DNA of 64,000 bases. Origin: Perkinsus marinus ATCC 50983. Lineage: Eukaryota; Perkinsozoa; Perkinsida; Perkinsidae. This document shows positions 34,295 through 43,429 of this stretch, piece after piece. Position numbers and translations under genes: made by a program. The notes under the pieces are model-generated. The model saw only the letters and a list, made by a program, of their open reading frames with translations, was not told the DNA's origin and did no database searches. Position 1 is the first letter of the stretch. The number at the start of each line of letters is the position of its first letter. The stretch spans positions 480,143-544,142 of the forward strand of contig NW_003215582.1 in NCBI RefSeq assembly GCF_000006405.1, read 5' to 3'.

Positions 34295-35640
34295 CCAAAC
34301 CCCCTAGTCCTTCGTCTTCCGCAGCCTCATCCTCCACCATCTGCTCTTCTGCAACCTAAATCAAAGAACGCATTCCTACAAATGACAAGACATCCCGTCG
34401 CACTCGAGCAGCCAAGTTGTTAGCGTTAGGACCGAGTTGCGTATGACCTCCATTCTAAAAGGGAAACTCCCCGAATAGATGGTGGGTGTGAGTTATAACC
34501 TCTCGTCTACCAACCAAGGCCTGAACAACTTCTCAATACCAGAGTGATACTACAGTCTCACTAACCTGGCCTCCTCCTTGTCCTAGCTGCTGCTGGATAC
34601 CAGCCATAGCCTAAGCAGGTGATCAACATTAGGAAGCTATATTGCTCCCATACCGGTTGCCCCCTTGTTCCATTTGTCCGTTCTGCTCCCGAGCGTTAGC
34701 CTGAGGAATGCTACAACAGAAAGGCGGAATGCTGAAATACCTGCTGTTGTTCATTGTTGCTAGCCTGTTCCTGTTGTGGAAGTTGCTGTTGTTGACGAGC
34801 TTCCTGCTGTTGACCTCCTCGTTGTTGGCCATTAGCAGGGGGTGGTTCCCCTTGATATCTAAAGTGAAATGAAGAAAGACTGACTTGTGGAGTAGCTATG
34901 ATGATTAATACCTTTGTGCCTTGATGATGTTAATTGTTTGCAACGGCATATTGGAAGGAAACAGCCGAACAAGATGAGATCTCGGGGGCTTGATGCCAGT
35001 CTCACCTTCTCCGTGAGCAGACTTGGACCAAACCACCAAGGTCCAACCACCGTCGTGGTTTACTCTCCTCACGACATCATCAGCGATATCGGAGACAGAC
35101 AAGGCCTCGACCATTGTGGATTCAAGGGATACCTGCAATTAACGAAGTAATTAGAATAAGCAGAATGTTCAAACCTACCGTTCTGATGTTATTCGTGGCT
35201 ACCAGTTCTGTCGTCAAACTACTGTTGATGGACAATTCACTATCCACATCCAACGTTTCCACTCCCAATCGCATCACCCAAGAAGAAATACGAGGGGTAG
35301 CAATACAAAGGCATCGAATACCATAAAGACCGTCACAAAGTTTACCACCACATGTGTCCAGTACGAGCCCAAACTTGGTGATCTCGATAGTACCACCAAT
35401 GATCACACCAAAGGAATAACGAGCAGTAGTCTCGGAGGGGAGGGACGGGGGATATTAGCGCCAGTGTACGGCATAAGCCTATCATCAGTCTGAAGCAACC
35501 TGGTAGAATCCTTTGCCAGGGGCCCTGGCACAGAGTCCCTTCGCCATAGGGTTGACAGAGCGTGATGATATCACCCAATTTTATAGAGCGCACCCGAAAC
35601 AAGACGACACCAACCAGAAACAATCTCTGGTTCATGAAAT
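34295..35640 (-). CDS. possible Gln-rich protein gene, multi-exon
   Basis: Minus-strand coding signal is moderate. Blocks include KLGDIITLCQPYGEGTLC (about 35.57 kb), GGTIEITKFGLVLDTCGGKL (about 35.4 kb) and SLESTMVEALSVSDIADDVV then NHDGGWTLVVWSKSAHGEGE (about 35.0 kb). Last, at about 34.75 kb, is a low-complexity tract in the frame GEPPPANGQQRGGQQQ, EARQQQQLPQQEQASNNEQQ. Introns such as GTAGGTTTGAAC...TAATTGCAG (about 35134-35179) would join the first blocks. No family recognised. The first ATG seen is at about 35635. Could be an expressed gene or a decayed one in repeat-rich DNA. Confidence 0.35.
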
Positions 35641-35765
35641 CAGGGAGTGAGCAGAATTAATTCCTCACTTTTCGAAACAATAGAGCGTATTTGACCCTAA
35701 TAGGGTCAATAGGAAATAGTATTTCCTTGACTGCGAGAGCAGAAGAAATTGCCCTCTCATCAATG

Positions 35766-35812
35766 AGCTCACAAGAATAACCAGAGTTCAACTCTGGTTA
35801 TTCTTGTGAGCT
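35766..35812. repeat. perfect 47-bp palindrome
   Basis: Two 23-nt arms (AGCTCACAAGAATAACCAGA... and its exact reverse complement) around one central C at 35789. The next 40 bp hold two more small palindromes, ATTCTTATAAGAAT and AGAATCA/TGATTCT. It can form a cruciform or RNA hairpin. Origin unknown; it may be a fold-back element. Confidence 0.97.
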
Positions 35813-36589
35813 AAGTGAGCTATTCTTATAAGAATCAACTTGATTCTTTGTCTATGAGATCGAAGAGTAACCAATAATAATCTACTGTTTATGAAATCAG
35901 AGAGAGATATCGGAAAGGGTTTTTATCTATGACTCAAGAAAAGGATGAATATGATTCCGTATTCATCGAGCAAGGATAGAATAGCCAAAATTAATCCCCA
36001 ATTTATCGAGACAGGAGAAAATGATCAGAAGTACTCGTGAACGCTTCTCACAAACCAGAACTAAGTCATCAAAAAGGAACCCTCCTTGCGCAATCGCCAG
36101 GAGTACCCTCTAATGTACCTTTAATAAATAATCAGAAGCAGTTTGTGTCCTTGTTATCAGCGAAAAAGTCTCACCACTACGGAGACAACCCATCAATAGG
36201 TAACGATCATACAAAGCTTAGTCAAGAACCTTCGTTGGGCACCACCTTTAGTACTGCCTCCTGCGCCGTACCGAGGATGACTGATGCGCAATTTTGTACC
36301 AGATGAACCACTCTTGACGTGTAGAAGGTAAGCGTGCAAAACCTTCTTACTGGTGCTGTCACTGGTAGTAGCCCTTCCACAACCAATGAGGGGTACTTCA
36401 TGTAGACTGATAACTTTCATCCTCTGTATTGGAAGTGAAGCAGTAACTTCTGTACCAGATAAGATCGACATACGAAATATGTGACTAACTTGAGCAAGGG
36501 AAACTAGAGCACACTAACACGCGCAGTGGAATGGGGTCGCACACATTGTGACACCTCATGTACTAACGATTGATGATGTCGACTCTACC
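35813..36589. other. gene-poor stretch
   Basis: Short frames (36037-36306 plus, 36193-36471 minus) overlap and have no family features. Several AT-rich phrases of the ATGAAATCAG / TCTATGA type recur between 35630 and 35940 (TCATGAAATCAGGGAG, TTATGAAATCAGAGAG), suggesting a degraded repeat. Confidence 0.35.
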
Positions 36590-36799
36590 CTAAGATGCTG
36601 CTGCAAAAACGACTTGTTGTAGTTGGTAGTGTAGTTCTACTGCTGGCTGATAGCCGTCTCGAATGACGAAGCAAGTTTGGCTGAGAGAATAAGTGGGAAT
36701 ATGGTAGGGCAATAAAAGCCCGATCAACTGAGTAGGTTGCCAAGAGTGAACACAACTACAATGCAAGCTGAAAAGGGCTATATGCGACAAGTTACGGAG

Positions 36800-36843
36800 C
36801 CTCGGCCGGCCCCGCTAGACGGGGATCCTCGGCCTCGGCACAG
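36800..36843. repeat. GC-rich imperfect inverted repeat
   Basis: CCCCG-CTAGA-CGGGG forms the inner hairpin (about 36815-36829), flanked by GCCTCGGCCGG and CCTCGGCCTCGGC, which can extend the stem imperfectly. It stands out as GC-rich within AT-rich DNA. Confidence 0.6.
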
Positions 36844-37299
36844 GCCCAAGGAAGAAGTCAATGAGCAACAGAATGATTATTGATTCAATGTTCGAATCGG
36901 CCGATGGGGCGCGCGCAGCTATTTGTGTTGAATAAATTCTCACGCTCAGAAGCCCGAGTGGAATGCCCTCTTGACGGATTCTGCTTTCACACCTGCGGAA
37001 CTGCGCCGACTACAGACGCCAGATCAATCACAGTGCACGATCACGAGCGTCCCCCCCAAGACTAGAAAATTCCACACCCTTAGACAGCGCTACTTTGCGG
37101 TTGAGCTAAGTATAACAATCAAATCCAGTGATATATGCTAGCAAACCCCATGGCCTGAAATGTGCCTTAGATGTGAAGTGTGCACCACCTGCGGATGACC
37201 CGCTATTATGTTTATCTCAGACCCTGCATATTAATGATATTGTCCAATCTATCATGAGCCCAACAAACCAGGATAAGACGCACTGTGAAACACGATGGA
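36844..37299. other. gene-poor stretch
   Basis: A 61-codon plus frame (36880-37065) is the only notable ORF and has no family features. No other signal recognised. Confidence 0.35.
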
Positions 37300-37370
37300 A
37301 CGGTTGAAATGTTGAGCATGTCTACTTGCAAGCGGCAGGTCCGGGGTTCTAATTGAGGAACTCAATGTTA
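37300..37370 (+). pseudogene. tRNA-like sequence, Cys/Ala(GCA)-type remnant
   Basis: GGTTGAAATGTTGAGCATG, TCTACTTGCAAGCGGCAGG and TCCGGGGTTCTAATT look like a degraded D-arm, an anticodon arm with a GCA-containing loop and a T-arm of a tRNA. No acceptor stem is seen, so it is a pseudogene or a tRNA-derived SINE head rather than a working tRNA. Confidence 0.4.
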
Positions 37371-37664
37371 ATCATATTCCCGAATCTGCTGTGAGTCTAA
37401 CGAGTCTTAACGAGTGTAATCAGCACTTCACATCCGAGGCATTGAATCAATGCCATTGATAATTAAGTCTTAGTAGTAACAGAGGAAAAATTTCCGGGTT
37501 ACTATAAGACTCTACTACCAGCGGCACCCAGTAGGAGCAGTGCTCAACGGATAACAATATCAGGAGCTAAAAACCAGCGGAACCTCGCAGATGGTTGCAA
37601 GACAGTTAGAATAACAAGGAATGATAGTCAGCATCACAAGCTGTACAAAATAGACAACAGCAAA

Positions 37665-37688
37665 GCTTAAGCTGATATCAGCTTAAGC
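37665..37688. repeat. perfect 24-bp palindrome
   Basis: GCTTAAGCTGAT followed by its exact reverse complement, with no spacer. It is followed by AAGAGCTGATATTC, which repeats the centre. Second perfect palindrome within 2 kb of the one at 35766. Confidence 0.95.
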
Positions 37689-37733
37689 TCAAGAGCTGAT
37701 ATTCGTTATGACGGATATAGATCGAATGAACAT

Positions 37734-38442
37734 GTGTTGTTAGTTATGTGTCATTATTCATTGCAGTTCTTCCCTTCATTAGTTCCGTTTACGATGCCAA
37801 AACGCGGTTACTACAACAACAACCGCTACAGCAACAACAATTACAACAACAACAATCATCAATACAGAAGATCCCGGCAGTTTAAGTGGAGAAGATGTGG
37901 AAGACAGGACGAAGCCCAACATGGACTCGATGAGTACATGTTGATGGCTTTGGCCGGATACAACCACACCTTGCTTCGCGAAGTAAATTGGATGCAACAA
38001 TCATCAATACAGAAGATCTCGGCAGTTCAAGTGGAGAAGATGTGGAAGACAGGACGAAGCCCAACATGGACTCTATGAGTCCATGTTCATGGCTTTGGCC
38101 GGATACAACCGCACCTTGCTTCGCGAAGTAAATTGGATGCAACAATTATCAATACAGAAGATCCCGGCAGTTCAAGTGGAGAAGATGTGGAAGACAGGAC
38201 GAAGCCCAACATGGACTGAATGAGTTCATGTTGATGGCTTTGGCCGGATACAACCGCACCTTGCTTCGCGAAGTAAATTCGATGCAAGGTAAGTCAATAA
38301 TTTCCTCTTATCAACATGATATTTCTCTCTTACAGGTGCTCCTACTACCACTAATCCGGCTGCTACTACTACTACCGCTACCACCAGTCCGAATACTACT
38401 ACCAGTCCCACTACTACCAGTCCGAATACTACTACTAGTAGT

Positions 38443-38487
<45 letters not shown>

Positions 38488-38620
38488 TTACTGATGTAAC
38501 TACTATGAGCCCGACTACTACTGCTGCGATTACTACTAGCTCTACCACTAGTGGTCCAAGTACTACTACCACTACTGCTAGTACCAGTGCTAAGAGACAC
38601 GCGACTTCCTAGTTCCTCTC
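37734..38620 (+). CDS. Asn-rich start, tandem repeat and Thr-rich mucin-like tract; frame disrupted
   Basis: The plus frame from 37734 passes an Asn/Tyr run (KRGYYNNNRYSNNNYNNNN) into a 145-bp tandem repeat that changes frame at every copy. After a likely intron (about 38287-38335, GTAAGTC...TCTTACAG) comes a Thr/Ser/Pro tract (GAPTTTNPAATTTTATTSPN and more), a (CTA)n microsatellite where the Thr frame is lost, and a second Thr tract (ITDVTTMSPTTTAAITTSST). The end is hydrophobic in one frame (LPSSSLALTFLSIALV), like a GPI-attachment signal. Mucin-like Thr tracts are usual in secreted or surface glycoproteins. As written no single frame runs through, so this is a pseudogene, a length-variable gene or an assembly error in repeats. 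Confidence 0.4.
37861..38287. repeat. 145-bp tandem repeat, three copies
   Basis: AATACAGAAGATC.CGGCAG starts copies at 37861, 38006 and 38151, exactly 145 bp apart. Each runs through ATGGCTTTGGCCGGATACAA and the 10-bp palindrome CTTCGCGAAG to GTAAATT.GATGCAA. Identity is about 95 percent by eye. 145 is not a multiple of 3. Confidence 0.95.
38442..38488. repeat. (CTA)n microsatellite inside Thr-rich tract
   Basis: About fifteen CTA units. Upstream the tract reads ACT (Thr) codons; AGTAGTCTACTA then shifts that frame to CTA (Leu), and ACT-Thr coding resumes downstream in another frame. Confidence 0.93.
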
Positions 38621-39102
38621 TTGCACTTACGTTTTTGAGTATTGCGTTAGTTACTAACTGGGATTGGCTTAGTCACATTCTTGAGAGAATGACCTCAATT
38701 TCAGAGGCACTACGGGAAACTAAACGGATGAACCCAGAGTTATAGCAACAGAAAAGAGATAAGAGATCGAAAGTCCTTGGTTATCACCGAGCCCCGAGTG
38801 CATCATCGGAATTTCGAACCCTTGATTCGGCACCTCAGTTGGCGGTTAGCATGTGCTGCAGAAGGCTTTCTACTTTTCTCTGAGGGATTTCCGATGATAA
38901 TTTAGTAGATGTGGACTCAGTGAGCTCCCCCCCTCCGTCACGAAGGCCTAGTTAAGTACCTACTATTAGTCCTATAACTCAGTCACCAGTGTTCCTATTC
39001 GGTCTTGTAGCAATTTTCACTGTATCACCCACATCCGAAGCCTACTCCACGTACTGAACCTAATGTAACACTACAAAGTACCAAGAAAATATAGAAAGAT
39101 AT
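38621..39102. other. gene-poor, with a degraded tRNA-like segment
   Basis: Around 38805-38880, TTTCGAACCC with TTGGCGGTTAGCATGTG resembles inverted tRNA boxes but does not fold into a cloverleaf by eye. Nothing else recognised. Confidence 0.35.
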
Positions 39103-39527
39103 ACTTTAATTCAAATCGAACCCGGATTACTGGCAAAACATTCTACTTCACTAACTATTACACCGAAATTTCTATATAGAAATAGTGTGTGTTAAAGTCG
39201 TCGATTGTTACCTTTCAGTCGATCAAGTCACTCACACTCTGATAAGTCCAATAGGACATAGTAGTATTCCACTAAAAATCGAACCTGGATCAATCGGATA
39301 ACTGCGTGCAGCACTAACCATTACACCATACTATCTATACAATACTACGGTGTATGCTAGTGTCACTAGTATTTCCACATAACTACACTAATTGCTATAC
39401 AGTAAAACTATTTCCTACACTTCAATAAGTACTATAAAATTCGAAGAAATTATCAGATCCAAATTCGAACCTAGATCACTCAGATCACAGCATGCAACAC
39501 TAACCACTACACCAAACGCCCTACATA
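39103..39527 (-). repeat. three tandem tRNA-like units, about 175 bp apart
   Basis: On the minus strand each unit reads GGTGTA(A/G)T(A/G)GTTAGTG (A box), an anticodon-arm-like section, and GGTTCGA (B box): 39103-39176, 39264-39338 and 39456-39527. The regions between copies share GTGTGTGCTAGAGTCGCCGG-type blocks, so the whole unit is repeated. The heads resemble tRNA-Gln/Glu, but acceptor and T-stems are decayed. Best read as tRNA-derived SINE-like copies or an arrayed tRNA pseudogene. Confidence 0.6.
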
Positions 39528-39695
39528 GAATTAAGGTGTGTGCTAGAGTCGCCGGTTGTTCGGACCTACCGTACCTACCATTATTGCTCCACCAGAACCT
39601 ACAATAGACTCTTCCTACCCACTGCTGCAGCATTGATCACTATATCATCCGTATCCGAAACCTACCATGAGTACTGAGACCCATTGTAACTCATG

Positions 39696-39774
39696 CCTCT
39701 ACCAGGAATCGAACCTGGAACCCCCGAACAGACGCGCGCGACCTTAACTTACTAGACTAACCCGACTGCTGGTG
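39696..39774 (-). pseudogene. tRNA-like sequence with intact T-arm
   Basis: The minus strand has GGGTTAGTCTAGTAAG (A-box like) and a perfect CCAGG-TTCGATT-CCTGG T-arm, but the seven bases that follow find no matching acceptor strand and no clear anticodon loop is seen. Fourth member of the local tRNA-like cluster. A real tRNA with an intron was considered and not supported. Confidence 0.4.
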
Positions 39775-40292
39775 CTACTCCTGTCCATCCAACCTGGCCA
39801 GTATCATCGGGTGGATCAAAAGGCTGATAACTTTTATACAATTTATAAACTAAAAAAATAAGATCGTCATTGTACTCAGCTCGCCGAGTGGAGTCGATTG
39901 GTACCAGTTTCAGGCCGATACCATGACTAGTTATCGAAATCGATGTCTCGTTCCGACATTTTTGGAGAGAGATGAATTGGTATTAGATGCGCGGCTGGAG
40001 CCCCTACCCCACCGCGCCGGTGTGGCGGCGGCGGAGCGAAACAAAATGTGTGTGACCACGACTGAACGCAACAGCTCCCGGCGAGAGGCAGGCTTCCTCC
40101 TCTGCAATTGAAGTCTCATTGAGGGTGAAAATAATAGTACGATTAATGTGCTCTGTACATGGCAATGGGTATTATTATACATAGAACGGTTAGGCTGTGG
40201 AGAGCGTTCAGGAAAGTAGCTGTAGAGGCAGTGAACAGATGAAAACATCTAATTGGGAAAGGATGCAAGTGATAATGAGGAAAAGGAGAATC
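39775..40292. other. intergenic, no supported gene
   Basis: Overlapping frames on both strands (39923-40111 plus, 39931-40248 minus) without family features. Probably the 3' flank of the RING gene. Confidence 0.35.
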
Positions 40293-41021
40293 CTAGAAAG
40301 TACTCTGAGCTTGACCAGACTCGGTCTTCCACTCCTCCAAGTCCTTCCAGTTTCCACCCCATGTACCAAAGTAATGCCATCGACGATCCTTGTTATAGTC
40401 ACAGAACCACCACTTCCCTCGCTCCTCATACCACTTGTAGCTCCAGCTTGCGTCCTCATCGAAGGTGTCACTCCGGGCATCACAATCATCATCACTATCA
40501 TCGCTATTAGTGTAGCCCCCCTCTGTGAAGGCACTGCCACCAACCCCATTAATTGTGGAGGAATCGTCTCCAAGTATTCCGGCAGCGGCGGAGCGAAGCA
40601 AGTTGACAATCACCGGGTTAACACTTATCTCGCCAGGCCGATGCGGCTGCCGACAGAAGGGGCACATCAAGCGCCCAAAACCCCGGGTCTCCCCTAAGGA
40701 GGCTATGCATTCAGCACAGAGGTTATGGCCACACACGCCCAGTACCTGACAATGCAGAGATACTCATAGGACACCTTACATCAGGACGTCTTTGTAGGTC
40801 AAAGACGCCCTGATGTGAGGTGTTCTATGGAATAGGTCCCAGATCGTAAAAAACAGATTAGAAGCTTGAGAATCACCAAACCTTAATGGAGGATTTTTCG
40901 TATCACGTGGTTCTCTAGGCTTCGTCACTGACAAAACCTCGAGAACCACGTCGCCCAAGGAAGGAGACCCTATTTTACCACACTGGCAGGGGAGAAGGAA
41001 GAGGCCGCATCTTCTACTCAC
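40293..41021 (-). CDS. RING-finger protein, C-terminal half clear
   Basis: The minus frame after a CATTGTCAG acceptor (about 40752) reads VLGVCGHNLCAECIASLGET, then RLMCPFCRQPHRP. These are the C-x-H-x2-C-x2-C and C-P-x-C parts of a RING. RINGs bind two zinc ions and act mostly as E3 ubiquitin ligases. The tail has an acidic run (SDDSDDDCDARSDTFDEDAS) and a Trp-rich end (GKWWFCDYNKDRRWHYFGTW) to stop 40293. The first Cys pair must lie in a 5' exon within 40760-41021, where a frame (MSRRCGLFLLPCQCG...) is open, but the join is not settled. That 5' region is occupied by two long inverted repeats. Confidence 0.6.
40765..40829. repeat. long inverted repeat, 30-bp arms, 5-nt loop
   Basis: Arms 40765-40794 and 40800-40829 match at 27 of 30 positions (ACATCAGG and CGTCTTTG blocks exact) around TAGGT. 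It overlaps the expected 5' exon/intron junction of the RING gene, whose transcript would fold here. Confidence 0.93.
40905..40951. repeat. inverted repeat, 18-bp arms
   Basis: ACGTGGTTCTCTAGGCTT (40905-40922) and its near reverse complement (40934-40951) pair at 16 of 18 positions, with an 11-nt loop. It lies about 75 bp from the larger inverted repeat. Confidence 0.88.
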
Positions 41022-41217
41022 TACGAACCTACCTTAGGTACGTGGTTTTGAAGATCGAAGTTTGTCGAGCAGTACTCGCAGAGTAAGTCACTATCGTAAT
41101 AGGAGTCCGACATTCCCTACAATACTACTGACAGGACCAACATGAGGATCTCCATCGTAGCGACAACGCAACAGCTGACAACGGACGGACGAAGCATCCC
41201 AGTCGGCATGGAAATGG
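41022..41217. other. short spacer
   Basis: Between the RING gene 5' region and the 3' end of the HEAT-like gene, both minus strand. Nothing recognised. Confidence 0.35.
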
Positions 41218-43245
41218 TCATGTATGGTCGGGTAGGCCGAGACTTTTCAAGTGTCCTATGCTAAGTAAGAGCCTCTCCTCTTCCCCCTTCAGCTCCCCTG
41301 CCCTCTGATAATCCTCTAGAGCCACAGCCCTTCCCTTCTCCTCTCGAACAGCCAACAGCCTCTCCTCCTCCCATGTAAGCCTCTTGCTCAGGCCCTTCAC
41401 CTCCTCATTCAGCCTGTCAAGGTCCGCCTTAGCACCCTCTACAGCCACGTGTTCCATCAGTGCCGCTACGTCCGTTCCATAACTTATGTTATACCCACGC
41501 GCAGTCGTCTCCAGCTCAGGGCTGTGTTGCAGCCACAACACTATGTCCCTCAGCGGTTCCTCCTCATCCTCACCAAGACAAAGGGCCAGGAAGGTTATAA
41601 CCTCATCACTCTTCACGCGACTTAACTGTTGCCTCAACACGATGGCCTGTGGGATCGGTAGCAGACCGACTAGAGTCTCGGGCACAACATCCAGAATATC
41701 GTCATGGCTAATATCATCCTCCTCCAGCCCCTCCCCTACTGCCTCTTCTGATACCTCCACCACCGTTCTGATGACCCCAAGGGGCCCTTCCAGCAGTACT
41801 CTTCCACTCAACCCCAAGCTTGCATCATAGGCCTCACTGTGAGATAGCATGGCGAGCACCAGAGGCGTACATTCCCTATAGTTCCATAGGAGAAGAGCAG
41901 CCACCCCTTCTGACAACAACCCAGCTATCTCTTCCCCCCTGGGCCGACCGTTAGTTGCAGCCTTTATGCTCTTCCGTAGAGCCTCCTCGAGCTTCTCGGC
42001 AGTGAAAGCCGGTATACTGTAGAGGTAAGGACAGACATTGCAGATGGAAGCAGCCAGGGCCATCGAGGCATCGGGCATGTAGGGCATGAACCGGAGTGAG
42101 GCCACTACTAGTACGTCCAACAGGGACCCCCCTTCGAATGGGGCCAACGATATCATCCCCTCCTCACTCAGCCTCCTAGCATGAATCTTGCTAAACTCGC
42201 ATTTCCTCAACGCTACGACACTCCCTCTATCCTCAGTTATGATGACCAATAACCCCACCAGCGCAGGAAGCAGTGTCCTATATCCCTCCGATGGGGACCC
42301 CTCTAGCAGCGCATCTGCCACCTTCCGAGGGATCCGACTCTGGTCATGCCCTTCCTCCTCTTCGCCAGCCTCAGCCAGTGCCTTCACAATGCGGTTAATG
42401 AGTCCTACGACGGGCAAGAACAACCTCGCCGGCGATGGTGAGGCATTCGCCTGCTCCAACCTAACGATCGAGGCGGGCCCAGACAATCCAGTATTAAAAT
42501 GCTCACCCGTCCGGAGGCCCCCGTGGCTGCCTAGTATAAGGGAATACTCCACGGTAGAAGCCCTCGCACTGCGACAGTAGCAGCCACAATAAGACCACTG
42601 CCTCCGAGGAAAAGGTGCATGCCTGAAGAGCTGAAAAATACCACCCCATGGACGGTGCCCATCCTATCACCTCTGATGCCTTCCATAGCGAGGCGCCATC
42701 GCCCTGGCCAGCTATGACCTCGTCTTCGCTCTCCAAGGCTGCTAGAAGGGCTGTCCATAAATCCTCCCCCCTCGTCGGATCAACAGCCAGTACCTCATTC
42801 ATGGCCCTTACCAGAGGAGCCACCCTCGGCCCACCAAAGCGGCGACCCTCCCCGAGCTGAGGACTGTACGAGACAAGCCCATCGGCAGCTTCACCATCAT
42901 CATCAATGGGGGCCGTGTCCATGAGGACAAGAGCTACCCGTGTCATCATTGCCGCGACCTCCCCTATCGCACACTCCCTCCCTTCCGCCGCAACAGCAGT
43001 ATGATTATCCGCTAGAAGGGTGAGGAAACAATGAGCAAAGCGTCCCAGGACGACTCCACTTCCTTCCCCGGCGGGACTCTCTAGTGGACAACAATGAAGG
43101 GATATTAGCAGGAAGCTACGACAGAGGGACATCAACAGGCTTGCAACGTCACCTTCATAGTCTTCAATGAGATCAGGTGTCCCCAAGGGCCAGGCAACCA
43201 CACTGAAGATGGCACTCCTCACCAGTGTTGGAAGAATATGTGTTT
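41218..43245 (-). CDS. HEAT/exportin-like protein, C-terminal two thirds
   Basis: Two exons. The upstream frame is open from the edge of element copy B (THILPTLVRSAIFSVVAWPL) with no ATG. A 46-nt intron (about 42462-42507, GTGAGCATT...GATCGTTAG) joins RGPPDG to LEQANASPSPARLFLPVVGL. The protein is all-helical with HEAT-type repeats (LLPALVGLLVIITEDRGSVV, LLDVLVVASLRFMPYMP, ALAASICNVCPYLYSIPAFT, EVITFLALCLGEDEEE). It ends with a coiled coil (ADLDRLNEEVKGLSKRLTWE) and a UVR-like segment (GRAVALEDYQRAGELKGEEE) before stop 41218. The overall style resembles large exportins or importins, but no signature fixes the family. The missing N-terminal part appears to lie at 43430-44204, beyond the element. 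Confidence 0.5.
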
Positions 43246-43410
43246 GCTTTCCTCAGCTGAGCTCAGGGGTTTCGTCACTCATCATAGGGTTCATATACGA
43301 AATGGGGTAGAAGTGTAGATAAACCAGCAAGAATCTCCCAAAACTTTCTCAGAATTCTCATATTGTCACCGACACATGTAGTTGATTATGTGCATATTTT
43401 CCCGAACTGC
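43246..43410 (-). repeat. dispersed ~180-bp element, copy B
   Basis: The minus strand reads ATATGCACATAATCAACTAC, ATGTGTCGGTGACAATATGA, GAATTCTGAGAAAG, TACACTTCTACC, CGTATATGAACCCTATGATG, AACCCCTGAGCTCAGCTGAG and GAAAGCAAACACATATTC. It is very close to copy C. It separates the two halves of the HEAT-like gene. Confidence 0.82.
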
Positions 43411-43429
43411 TCCTCACAGCTACACCCGC

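Noticed and set aside
37861-38287. CRISPR-like array
   Set aside because: Three direct 145-bp repeats with no spacers, in eukaryotic DNA with introns; not a CRISPR array.
40197-40749. Plus-strand ORFs over the RING gene
   Set aside because: Opposite-strand shadows; the RING cysteines and histidine are on the minus strand.
41486-42860. Ser-rich plus-strand ORFs opposite the HEAT-like gene
   Set aside because: Shadow frames of a Glu/Leu-rich minus-strand coding region; no independent signal.
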